This document shows, piece by piece, positions 38,509 through 50,398 of a stretch of 64,000 nt of DNA. How positions within the stretch are numbered: the stretch's first letter is position 1; every line of letters starts with the position of its first letter. The stretch is from Rotaria sordida (taxonomy: Eukaryota > Rotifera > Eurotatoria > Philodinida > Philodinidae). The notes beneath the pieces are model-generated. The model ran no database searches, was not told where the DNA came from, and saw nothing but the letters and a program-made list of their open reading frames with translations. The stretch spans positions 268,334 to 332,333 of the forward strand of contig CAJNOL010000047.1 of NCBI GenBank assembly GCA_905250125.1, in the 5' to 3' direction. The position numbers were made by a program, and so were the translations under genes.

Positions 38509-39939
38509 ATTCCGATTTTGTTTGATAAAAGAAAATAAAAAAAGTTATGGATTCTTGATGAGATAATTTTATTTATTCAATTCAGGATTTTCTTTTTATA
38601 GAGATAACATATATGTTATTTATTCTTTAGTAAAAAAAAACAAATTATTCATATTATTATTTATTTCTAGAAAGAATTTCATAACTTGTAATTTCATTGA
38701 CAACACTTATTTTAGACCATTTATAGAAGGATGCCGGAAATTTAAAACTTTTATGTTCGAGTTATTTAGTGTCATTGAATAGAACACGTCTTGTATACAT
38801 AAGATTTTCTTGTTGGTCAATTTCATCTGCAAAATCAAGAAATAACTCTTATAATATTCTACAAAGTAAAAAAAAATAAAATATTTCTGTGACTTTCATG
38901 TCATAATATTTAGAATTTAATTTTTTTCGAACCTTTACAAGGAAAACTTATTTTCAAAAATTGAAAAGAAAAATTTGCTAAAATCTTGAATTCCAGGTAC
39001 CTTAAATATTTGCAAAAACAGATAATACATTTCAGAATTTCATTCTATCTTATAACGCAATGTATTCATAGACAAATACAAAGTATTAAACGATAAAAAA
39101 AAAACTAAGAAATTCAGTGTTGCATTATCTTATGCTTAATGAATGATTGCCAAGTGAAGTAATACGATGATCGTGTGTTCGCTAAGTATAGAATAAACGA
39201 ATGAAAACATGTCCCGTCAACATTATTACAATCACATTCCATAATATCAAACAATATTTCTCACATCTCACTATTATATGTATTGGATATAAGAATCTAG
39301 AATTTAAGAATTTGTATTCTAGATTGTCAAGTACTGTAATACATATACTTCTATTACTATATAATAAATTTAACTCGATATTTTTTATGCGCCTACATTT
39401 CGAGTTTTAGATTTTAGTTTGTTACTTATCGTATTCGGTACGAAAAGGACTGGCAAATGGATCACAAAACTTTTTACACCCGATTAAGCAGGATCATATA
39501 TCGGATGAAAATGCACACTTAGGTGAACATTGCGATACTGAATTCATAGGATTATTATACAGTTCAACAGACGAAGAGTCATCTTCAAAGTGTCGTTTTT
39601 TCACAAGTGTGAATTTCATATGATTCGATTAGTTTTTGCTAAGACTTCAAAGAAAGACGTTTGAGTAGTGAAAAAAAAATGAATTCTGAGCTTCTTCGAT
39701 GTTAGTAAAATAGACCTACAAATTAATCTACAAGAGTCCAACAATCTTTTGATCGATTTCATTTTTCAGCTGATGTATCAGAATGAGAATTGGACTCGCC
39801 TTCACCAAATTTTATTTGCCGTTTTTTTATCAATTATTAGGGTACTAAGGTTAGTTTCCTCTCACAATAAGGCTCTCAGATCATGCAGAATGTATTAATT
39901 ATGGTTATAAAAAGTTCACCGGACAATAAAAGCTGAAGG

Positions 39940-40085
39940 TGCGGGTGTGAGCGTGCGTGAAGGTTTGAATGCACGTGTTTGAAGGTGGGTATTGATCTTC
40001 TATTCATCAACTCATACCTGTACCTAAATCAACACAGACTCATACCCACACTCGTCGTACCCGCATCCATACTCTCACAAATTTG
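39940..40085. repeat. Decayed telomere-like palindrome
   Basis: A G-rich half (GTGCGGGTGTGAGCGTGCGTG, GAAGGTGGG) is followed by a C-rich half (ATACCCACACTCGTCGTACC, CGCATCCATACTC). The polarity is the same as in the intact arrays at 57505 and 63828, but units are heavily mutated. Confidence 0.5.
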
Positions 40086-41048
40086 TTATAAGTATTCATG
40101 GTATAAAAATTTAAGTCGAAGATTGAGAGAATTTCCTGGTCAAAGCTTGTGATTTTATTGGAAAAAATAGTCGGCAATTCCATTTCTTGACTATGCGATG
40201 TGATGTTATATGCCTATCTTGCCACTGCCATCTATCTGGGAGTTGAGTGTGTCATTTTTCTGTTTGTTGTCTTAATCCAGATGTGATCGAATCAGTCAGA
40301 GATGTCTATTTGTTGATAATTAGATGAAAATGAAATTCTAAGGACAAAATCAAATCTATAAAAGTAGAAAACAAAGAAATTTGTTCAGAGTGAATAGTAT
40401 CTCGTTTGACGAAACTGAATCCAACAACATAACATAAATGTGTTTTTAAACATCACTTTCAAGATTCACTTGTTCTCTCAAACAATGATTAACCTATCAA
40501 AAACAAAAAGAAATACTTGCACATTCTAAGCTGTCTAGCATCAAAGTTTACCGATGTGACTTTATCGTTAGTTTCGATTCAACGTTTCAGATAATCGATT
40601 CTGTAAAGACAAATTCGAAACAAAAACTTATTGAGACAAAGATAATATATCAATCTTACTTTTATTCAATATTTGCTTGAGAAACACTAGTAACTAATGA
40701 CCATGATGTGATTGAAAAGGCCTACAAGAAAATGAGAATGAAATATAGAAAGAAACGAAGATCTTTCATCTAAATAGACGAAAATATCTATTTATTAGAT
40801 TTGACAAGTGAACAAGAAAAAAACAGCAGACCGTATTGAGAATCATTAATGATTTAGATACGAGCCGTTCGAAAGCAGAAAATAGACGAAGAATTGCCGC
40901 AAACCAAATAATTAGATCAAGACATAAGAAAATTCTGCAATAGTATGAATATTAGACCGAACAAAAAAAATCCATTGAGCTTTCGAAACTCACTTTGAAA
41001 TGATAAAGAAATCTTCGACTACAGCGAATCGTGTGATGAACCCGATAA

Positions 41049-41148
41049 NNNNNNNNNNNNNNNNNNNNNNNNNNNNNNNNNNNNNNNNNNNNNNNNNNNN
41101 NNNNNNNNNNNNNNNNNNNNNNNNNNNNNNNNNNNNNNNNNNNNNNNN
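41049..41148. other. Assembly gap, 100 N
   Basis: Exactly 100 N bases mark a scaffold join of unknown true size. Linkage of the left and right parts of the window depends on it. Confidence 1.
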
Positions 41149-42734
41149 TGAAATTTTTACTATGCATATATCTCAGACTGATGTATTTGTCATAGAAAAA
41201 TGAGCTCCAATGAGTTAACTCTAGATTAGTTGATAATTCGTACCAGGTACACGCCAACATAGTCAGCCTTCGGACAGTAATCATAGAAAATATATTTTTT
41301 TTGACGATAGTGCTGTCAGAAAAATTTTAATATCTTAACAATAGAATAGTATTTTTTCAAACAGCTTGCGTCAAAATTCTTCAAACTCTTTCCTCTATAA
41401 TATATTCAGAATTGAGCAAAATTTGAAGGCCTCGATTGAGCAAGGTCAGTCATGGCTTATATGAACGGGTTCTTATATTATCATGCTTCTATACCTAAAT
41501 TATACATAAATTAAAAACTGAATATCTTTGTCCAGATACGCCATGGACAGTTCATATTTTAAATTTGTTAGTTTCTTGATGAAAGTGATCATTTGATCCG
41601 AACATGGTCAATCGTTTTGCTCAATAGTACAAACCCTTCCATTGTTAGATCTGTAATCGAAATCCCGATTATGAAATGAACACATATGTCAGAATCTCCA
41701 TATTAGAATAAGGTGAATATTTTATTGCAGAATACGATATGTAGAATAATACATGTGAAATATTCAATAGAGTATGACATGTTAATGGAAATAGAATCAT
41801 GAAATTTTGACTTCCAATTTCGTACACTCAAACATAACGGCGTAACGATTATTGAAATGAACGGAGGCTGATCTTCAAGAGAAAGTGATTATGCCTCAAG
41901 AGTAGATCTCTGCCATTCTATGAATGGAAGCATTTCATCTTAATAGTGGTCAATATCACACCATAAGAACCTAAGCAATGACAAAATTCTGGTTATTACG
42001 CTACCATTCAAGTATTTGTCCAATCTTCGAACTATCATATACGATTCAGCCACTCTGGATATGCTCTCGGACTATTGAATTTCGAAGACAATTGTATTTT
42101 TCTGACCTGTTTATGCTACATGAGAATTTTTTTAAAATTCTTCATTATAAGGAAAAAAGCATCCGTTTAAACTGTCACAGAGAAAAGATGGTCATTTACA
42201 CAAACACTTGTGATTTTAATAATCGATCGATGCGCACATACAAGTAATGGTTAAAGGGACAATCATCTTCATCTTTCGTTCATCTGTAGAGTTGCATAGT
42301 AACAATTTGTAAGCTTCACCTGAATTAAGACATTTAAAAAAATTTTCTTTGAATATTCCATCCCACATAAGAAATGGAGTACTGTATTTTCTTTTGACGT
42401 TATTTACGAGAGAAGCTTAGCATTTAATTATAAAGGGCAATCAATAGCAAGTTCCATGAGAGACTCTCTCTAATGGTGACCAAAATAATAATTAGCGATC
42501 TGCTTTGCCACGACGAAAGTCGACACTTTTCATCAGTATTGGTAATTATGAAAACAGTCGAACTCTAATTATTGAAACAAACGACATGCGAGCTGTGTCA
42601 TCAAAATTTGAAACTCAAGGACATGGGATATCAGCAAGTTACAATTAACCTTAATGTTTAATCGAGTAATATTATCCTATTTTATATTGCTGGTCATGGA
42701 GCACAATTGAATGTATTTAATTTTATTTTTGTAT

Positions 42735-42832
42735 ATGAGAGTACGTGTAGGTGTGAGTGTAGCTTTTGCTTTTTTTCTCCAAATGTCTTCACGTAACACT
42801 TCCAGACTCATATCTACATCGACATCCACACC
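42735..42832. repeat. Decayed telomere-like palindrome
   Basis: GAGAGTACGTGTAGGTGTGAGTGTAG is answered by CAGACTCATATCTACATC and GACATCCACACC about 50 bases on. The G-then-C polarity matches the intact arrays. The unit structure is weak. Confidence 0.4.
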
Positions 42833-45800
42833 AAGTGATAGAGAGAAAGAAAAACGATAAATGTTGAGTATCAGCTCACAAATTGACTACCAACCTTTTT
42901 TTTTATCGGATTACCTTTTCGTCGATTTTTTTTTTGACTAACCAATCATTGACAACGGCACACTCATAGTTATTCTTCAACAGTAGAGCCTATTATCGTT
43001 AAGGAGAGACAATATAGATGAAGCAAAAAGATTTATGATCAATAGAAGATAGATAAATAGCATGATCAACGACTCAATTGTAACGACCAAAATTTTTCTT
43101 TCTGAAGAAATTTGACGTACTCTCAAAGTATGTATTTGAAAGATCAATAGTGCGCGTACTTAATTGTGAAAAGATCCTTGTTTTTTCAGAGTGAGACTCA
43201 ATTCCACCGATAAAATGTAATACGAAGGAGATAAACGACTGATTTTAAATTTTCAGATTTCGACTGAAGCTTTGTTATGTTTGACTTCAAAAACTCTCAA
43301 ACTGACTTTTCTTTTCACGTGTCTGAGTTTGAAGATTGACATGCTACACAAATTGAATTTGCTTTTAAAATAGAAGATTTCCAACATTTTGATTTGTTTC
43401 ATCTATGAGATCTGTGTTAAAATAACAAGAAATCAGCTTCTTTCTCAAGTTAATCTCTTGAAGAAACAAAAATAAAGTCGTATTGATAATAACAGCATGT
43501 AGCAATTCATTATGTCGTAGTTTTTCAGTTTTTTTCGTGTGTAATGCACATTGATTACGTTCAGATAGATTTATAAGTTAGATCACTGTGTCAGAAGAAA
43601 ACAGATAATGTACAGACAAGTCATATAAAGCTATTTTCGTCACTGTAAAACACTACTCGGACAGAGAAAACCTTTAAAAAACAACGCTTTAAGCTTCTGT
43701 AATAACGCCGTTTAAACGAAATATTATAATTAAAACAGCGTTATTATACAATTTGGAAACTGGTTAAAACGCATTCAAAGGACTGAATATATTTTAATGC
43801 AGCAATATGTCACAGGAAACTTGAATTGTTTTTTTCTTTTGATACTAGTTTACTGCGTTCTTTAGCAGCTCACAGTAGCTTGTTTATGTAACAGAATTAG
43901 CTTTTTTATATTAATATATAATCTCATGAACATTAAAATATAGATAGCCAATTACAAGGCACTATGCTCAGGATTTATATAGCATGTGAGTAGATATTGA
44001 TATCTGGATTGATTTCTGAGCAGATGAGAGCCTATTTATAAATGTTAAAATAGAAAAGAATATTGTTAAAATATTTTTATTTATTTATTTATCTCTCTCA
44101 TATGCGGTAGATTCTATTTTGTAGTTTTCATATATTTTTCTATAATCTAATTCATATTATAGTTTTTTTCAAACTTATGTTCGATTATAATCTGCTTATA
44201 CAATAGATTTATTATTAGTTTGTTTTATTATAATTATCGACACTTCTTGTAATACGAAGAATTTAAAGTCAATAATATAAGTTTAAATAATCCTGTTTCA
44301 ATATATATACAAAAAAAAAATATATGAATAGAATAATTTCATGTTTTATTCACAATAAAAGATAATTGAGCATGAACGAATTGAAGATAATACTATGTTG
44401 AATTAAGTCAAAATTTATAAAAATAGGATACATACATATCGAATAAAAAGAAACCGCGTTTAAACGTGTTTAACTTGCCTAGCTTCTATAGATGATATAT
44501 CACATTCGTCGAGAATTCGTACGCTTTCTATAAGTTTTCACTGCATTCTAAAACCTTCTTCTGAATAATATCGTAAGCATCCTAACGCCAATTTCAGTAG
44601 ATAATTAGAAGCAACAAAAAATCAATTTTAATGTCGCAACGATAATTCATCATATTAAGATGTTTTTTTCCGTTGTTTTTCGACTATTTGATCAATAGAC
44701 CCACGTAGACAAATATTGATCTTTAACGTTTTCCGAACAAAAATAGTGAATTTCGATCGATTTTTAAGTTTTTTTCTCAGTTATTCAAAAGAATGCACAA
44801 AAACCTGTTTCAGCAGAGGGTTATATTATAAAAATGATTATGCTTCGATCACTTCAGTAACTCTCTATGAGTTAAAAGCCAATCAATAAACATTTTATTA
44901 CTGAAATTAAAATAATTATTATGGATGAGATCGAAAAACATTATCAAAGTATCTGCGTAACATTTTTGACAGTATTTCTGGTAACATTGTAATTATTAAA
45001 GAGGACAGCCGAACTTTCCATCAAGGGAACGAAACGCTAAGTTCTTACATGCTCCCGTGTAGTGTCATCACTAATAACTATGTAAGACATTAGCTTTTTA
45101 GTAAAGAGAAACTGTAAGAATATAAGAGATTGTATGTCGTCTCTTTATTTTTTCCTTCTTATCCTAGTTCCATACTTCTATCGTATATGGATGGCATACA
45201 TATTCTTTTTTTTCCTTTTCTGCACTTAGAATATAATATTAATATATATCGTTCTCTCTTCTTTGATCTAATTCAGGTGCATTGGTATTTTCCTTCTCAT
45301 TCATGTTTTTTCCTAGTGCATTCATATTCATATATATAATCGCGATTCTTTTAGAATAAAGACAGAGATTAGACAGCGAACATCTAACTGAAACGTGTCT
45401 TTTTCTTCTTATAGATAATCAATTTGTAACAGTAGGTGATCGATCAATCTCTGATACATACATCTTTTTTCTCTTCCTCAAGGTCATTTCATAGGAATAG
45501 AATAATGCATACTTCTTTGTATAAGAGAGTTGTTTTTTTGTTTTTTCATTTAATATTTCAATTAGAATGCAATAAGATATTTTTCAATAGGTACATTTTT
45601 TCTTCGTTATTTGTCTATCGATAGGTAAGGATAGAGAGGAAAAGTGCTTATTTAGTATCGTATGAGTTTTTTGTGCAGCTATAGGTAGTTCATAACAATA
45701 GAAGATAGATAGCAGTCATTAAAAATTTTAGTTCTTTGTTAATATGATATAAAAATTTATTGTTTAGTAAAATTCCTTTTTTTCTGATTGTCAATTAATA

Positions 45801-46345
45801 GAAATAGAGAAAAATGTACATTTATTAAAATAAATGTACGGAGTTTTTCGTCTTCTATGAAATACCTACGTATTTTTAGTCGATAGATATTACTATCTGT
45901 GCAAATAACAAATCTGTAGCGTTAGGCGAGAAGACTCTGAATATTTTTTATTTACATCCATAGTTTTTTCGGTAAGTACTCAATTCTTAATATATCTCGA
46001 TATCAATAAATACAATTTTTTTACGATGAAGTAGTTAGTTCACAGTGGTTTTGGATAAATCCTTCTCTAACACGAGTCTATTTTTGTCGAATATTCCGTT
46101 ATGAGATTAGAGACGTGTCCAAATAGTATTTAAGTGTATTCTTTCTTTTTGTTTTGATGAGTAGTTCATTCATAAAGTAGTTAGGGATATTTCTTATCCA
46201 ATATAAATTAGTTAGACGATTTTAAATCTTTACTTTTAAAAGAGTTTAGAACGGTTTCTTTACCAACTCATTTTTTCTTAATGGTTGACGCAAAAATCAC
46301 TGAAGTTAAGTATACATTGCATCTCAGAATAATACTCGTACCATA

Positions 46346-47106
46346 CAGGGTGTTCCAAACGTCCCCGAGAAAAGTAAATTTGAATATCTCCATTATTTAT
46401 CAAGTTTAATCAACTGATTTTTTTTCAAATGATAGGTACCAGTGTGAAGTTTTTTTTTATACGAATAAGGTTCATAAATACTGTTCAAAGTTATTAGTTT
46501 TGGGTGATATACAAAAAGCACCCGTTTTTTGGTTTCCAAAAAATTGCTAGGTTGTGTTTCTTTTTTAATGCTTTAATTTCTTGCATTCTGTGTGACGTTT
46601 AAACCTTTACTATCATTTGTATGCATTTCTTTTGGTATGCCACTATAAAAAGAAGCCTAATGGTGTCAAGTTTGGTATTTACGAAGCTCATGAAACCGTT
46701 TTATGTTTCCGAACGATGACTCATGAACTCGAACAGGTGAACCGATCTTTGGAGCTTCACGATCGCCGGATTTGACTCCATTAGGCTTCGTTTTGTTGTG
46801 ATATATCAAAAGAAATGCATAGAAATGATAGTAAAGTATCTGATCGATCTAAACGTCAGACAGAATGCAAGAAATTAAAGCATTAAAAAAGAAACACAAC
46901 CTAGCAATTTTTTGGAAACCGAAAAACGGGTGCTTTTTGTATATCAGCCAAAACTAATAACTTTGAACAGTATTTATGAAACTTATTCGTATAAAAAAAA
47001 ACTTCATACTGGTACCTATCATTTGAAAAAAAAATCAGTTGATTAAACTTGATAAATAATGGAGATATTCAAATTTACTTTTCTCGGGGACTTTTAGAAC
47101 ACCCTG
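46346..47106. mobile_element. Foldback element 5: palindromic mariner derivative
   Basis: The ends are CAGGGTGTTCCAAACGTCCC and its near-exact inverse, flanked by TA on both sides (46344-46345 and 47107-47108), as for Tc1/mariner insertions. The arms are about 340 bp and nearly identical. Near the centre, both arms carry the same transposase tail in opposite directions: SRSPDLTPLGFVLL then YIKRNA (plus), and LTPLGFFL then WHTKRNA (minus). These are decayed versions of the mariner motif SPDL.P.D.FLW...K. No complete transposase is present. Confidence 0.88.
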
Positions 47107-47108
47107 TA

Positions 47109-47651
47109 TAAGATGGTTTCGAAGTTCTTACATATAGTAGAATCTAGCCAAGTTTCTTTAAGCAAAATTCGATGAATCTTATTTGATCGATTCGAAATCA
47201 TAATCGAATTTCAGTTAATTGACTTTAATAGTACAGAAATCAGTTGGAATGAGTTATAAAAAAATCCGGATTTCTTAGTCAATGCTGATCGATCCTGGCA
47301 GTGTCGAATTAGATAGTTGAAATTTAGTCACGATTTCGGATAAAACAATTGAAACATATCAAGTCTCATTAGAGAAACTTTGTTGTAAGTCAATTTGAAC
47401 AGTATCTATCGTCAAATACAAAGTAAAGATAACTTTTCATTTGAAAAATCGGAAAAAAATGTAAATCCTATGTACTTTTTGTCTTGATATTGACTAATCT
47501 TTTTTTTCTTATCAAATGAAGTAATTTCTCGACTTTTTCTGGATCACAATAAATAAATATACTTTGCTCTTTGCTACATTTTTTTTGTTTCTTTATCATT
47601 GAAGTTCAATTGCTTCGTGTCTCATATTTACCTCAAGACAATAATAGATTC
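47109..47651. other. Upstream region of the S1/P1 nuclease gene
   Basis: This AT-rich spacer probably contains the nuclease promoter. No specific element was recognised. Confidence 0.4.
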
Positions 47652-49490
47652 ATGTCTTTTTTCGTATCTATTCTGTTGCTGTGCGTTGGCCTATGTGGAG
47701 TACTCATCCATGGATGGGGCCCAGTAGGACACAGTTTCGTCGTTCGTCTAGCAGAAACTCAATTAAATAGTTCGGAATTTGATTGGCTACGAGCATTGGT
47801 ACCATGGCATCATAAAGGCAATTTAAGTGCTATGGCTATATGGCCCGATATTATTCTCAATCCGAATACGAATCCTATTGGCTATGAAAATTGGTTATGG
47901 ACTGCCGAATTACATTATATTCGTATACCCGATTGGAACTGTTCGTATATATCTGAACGAGATTGTCCACAAGATCGATGTATTGAAGGTGCATTAAAAA
48001 ATTATACGAAGCGTATCGTTGCTCCCTTAGGTGGATTAATTGACGAAACACAACGACAAGAGGCTCTATTTTTTCTTCTTCATTTTGTTGGTGACATTCA
48101 TCAGCCATTGCATGCCGGATTTATTGGCGACAAAGGCGGTACTGCGCTCAAAGGTAAGTATTATTTCTCGTGCGAAACACAAGGAAAATTTTTTTTTATG
48201 ATAAATCTATTCGAATCTTTCTAAAATACGATAACTGAGGCCTGGCTAATAGTACAATACTAATAATAATCGATGTATTGATTCTATACTTTAGATAACA
48301 AATTGAGAAAGTATTTTATGAAAAACCTACCTGTAATAGACATACAGCGTGAAATATTGCTTTTCCCAATTTCGCTCCTCATAGATCGTGACAGGCAGGT
48401 AGAATGGATAAGATTTTCAAGTTTCACATGCTCTAACCTTCATTTCGACGCGTTAACCTTTCTGACCGTGAGGTCTCATATGATCAAGATGGATAGGACT
48501 TTCATTTATGAGTAGAACAAACCCTGTGCATTTAACACTTTAATTCTGAAGGAATTGCAGAGAAAGCTTTTGTTTTGGAAAGTGCAATTCAATTAACTTA
48601 ATCATACTGAATGCATTACTTTAAAATGATCGAATAAATGAATTATGTTCGTTTCCGTAAAAAATATAAGAAAATTTTCTTTTTTCGGCGTCTCTGAATC
48701 TCGTCACTAACTATCTTCAGTATCTCCGATATCGTTTTCTTTCGAAGATAACCATATTCGACAGATTGACAAGATCTTATTTTCCATGATGATGAGACGT
48801 TTTTTCAGCATTTGATATGAAAAAAATTCTTTGACAAAACAAAATCAATTTCAAATAAAAACTGTATTGAACCTAATGCGTAATAATGCCCGAATTCGAA
48901 GTCACCGGTCAGAATCAGAGAACGAATCTAGTCAATAATTTCTCATGCGGCCTTCTATTGAATGATTGGAAAACAATTCTCTATAAAACTCTCTCAGACA
49001 ATATTAGTTCAAATTATTGTATTTATTTATAGGCTATTTCATGGGCGCAACTCAACAGACTGATTTTCATTGGTTATGGGATGATGATATTTTAATGTAT
49101 CGTCTACATAAACATTTTTCATCAAATGTTGAACATTATTTCAATTATCTTTATTCACTTATGATCAATCAATCGTCTACCATCGATATGAATAGTGATA
49201 AAGATTACAAAACATGGATTCGAGAAGATATTGATATTGTCTGTTCGCAACTCTATACCGATGATAATAATCAAAATATCAGTGGTTCGTTCAATTTGAA
49301 TCAACTCTATTTCGAACGAAATTATCCATTGATCGATAAACGAATCGTTCAAGCCGGTCGCCGTCTTGGCATACTTCTCAGAAGTTTGAAACCCGAACAA
49401 CCTAACTCATCATGTATTACACTTTGTTCCAGTACGATTGCTATCATTATCATACTCAGTATTCAATTTATATTTGGTATCGGTATTTGA
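47652..49490 (+). CDS. S1/P1-type zinc nuclease, secreted or membrane-anchored
   Basis: This is a 319-residue protein predicted to cut single-stranded DNA/RNA and 3'-nucleotides with three zinc ions. The signal peptide MSFFVSILLLCVGLCGVLIHG precedes WGPVGH, so cleavage would expose the N-terminal Trp zinc ligand typical of the family. Other ligands visible are GH, WPDII, ELHY, FLLHFVGDIHQPLH and FHWLWDD. Exon 1 (47652-48153) joins exon 2 (49033-49490) in frame (KG|YFMGATQQTDFHW) across an 879-bp intron. A C-terminal hydrophobic segment (CSSTIAIIIILSIQFIF) suggests membrane anchoring, as in trypanosomatid class I nucleases. The family is common in plants, fungi, protists and bacteria and uncommon in animals; origin by transfer is an inference. 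Confidence 0.88.
48154..49032 (+). other. Long intron of the S1/P1 nuclease gene
   Basis: It begins GTAAGT and ends TTTATAG. No coding exon or clear repeat was seen in it. Exons on both sides join in frame. Confidence 0.7.
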
Positions 49491-49639
49491 CGTTATTATC
49501 GTTTCTATAAAAAAAAACGAAAGTACAACAAAAAACGATAAATTTCTTGGTTGAAATAAAGCTTAGTCCAACAAATGATGCGATTTGTAAATTTGATAGT
49601 CGTTTGTGCGTCAATTACTCATGCTATCCTCAAATAAAT

Positions 49640-49740
49640 TCAGGGCGGAGGGATGAAAGGGTGTGAATAGAGAGAAGTCAAGCCTCCACAGTCATACCGT
49701 ACTCACATTGACATCCACAAACACACCTATACTCACCCAA
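49640..49740. repeat. Decayed telomere-like palindrome
   Basis: GGGCGGAGGGATGAAAGGGTGTG is followed after about 20 bases by CCTCCACAGTCATACCGTACTC, GACATCCACAAACACACC and CTCACCCA. It has G-rich then C-rich polarity and is strongly diverged. Confidence 0.4.
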
Positions 49741-50398
49741 CAATGTGTTAAGCAGACTATGGAAAATAATTGATGATCTAGATATTTCATACATATGTCA
49801 CTTAGCATTGAGAATTGCATCGACAAAAGTGATTGAAATTCAAGAAAGACGAGTACAAGCTCATCTGTATTACATTTACTTTACTATCTCAAAAGATAGT
49901 ACTTTATATATGAATAAGTTTTTGTAAGCTCCGTGAGATCGATAAGTGTGTATGTACTCAATGTGAATTTGTAAAAAGTCGAGTTTGCAGAACCTGTTTG
50001 AGTCTTAAAGCAAATAAAGGAACACTAACAGAGTTGGACAGTATTTATTATAATTTGAATATTTACTTTTGATATTGTATCAATTATTGGACAGCAATCT
50101 AATCCGATAATTATTCTATACTAACTTAAAAATCAACAAATTGTTTATTGATACAAAATTTAGATGCTCAAATTTTGCACGGATCCATTGTTAAAGAAAG
50201 ATTTACAAGTCTCGCAATTGTCATTTCAGAAAGCTCATCAGATAGAATGTATTTTTCTGTATGTATTTTAAAATCTTCATTTTATTTTAATCTTTCTCGC
50301 TCGACTATTACTGTTGATGAATACATTTACGTTTTAAAAATTTTCAATTCAATACAAAATAATTTATAAATGTTATACTGTTATCGTTCGACAAATTT
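49741..50398. other. Spacer between nuclease and small heat shock gene
   Basis: No supported gene. The two flanking genes are convergent here. Short open frames in it have no family signal. Confidence 0.5.

Larger units (their letters stand above)
38509..46343. other. Gene-poor region, interrupted by scaffold gap
   Basis: No gene can be supported in these 7.8 kb. It contains decayed TGTGGG palindromes at 39940-40085 and 42735-42832, the N gap, and small hairpins (for example GTACATTTATT/AATAAATGTAC at 45816-45839). Short open frames near 39.2, 42.0, 45.1 and 45.4 kb show no family signal. Confidence 0.6.

Noticed and set aside
41978-42247. 89-codon open frame on the plus strand
   Set aside because: Unremarkable composition, no recognisable family, and in a gene-poor region next to a scaffold gap.
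42665-42730. Caspase-like phrase ILFYIAGHGAQLN in one frame
   Set aside because: A stop lies just upstream and no supporting p20 sequence follows; 13 residues are not enough to call a peptidase C14 relic.
43690-43755. Small inverted repeat TAATAACGCCGTTT / AAACAGCGTTATTA
   Set aside because: Isolated short hairpin with no second copy noticed; within expectation for AT-rich spacer.
45130-45624. Two plus-strand open frames rich in Phe, Ser and Leu
   Set aside because: They reflect T-rich sequence; no signal peptide pattern, introns or family.
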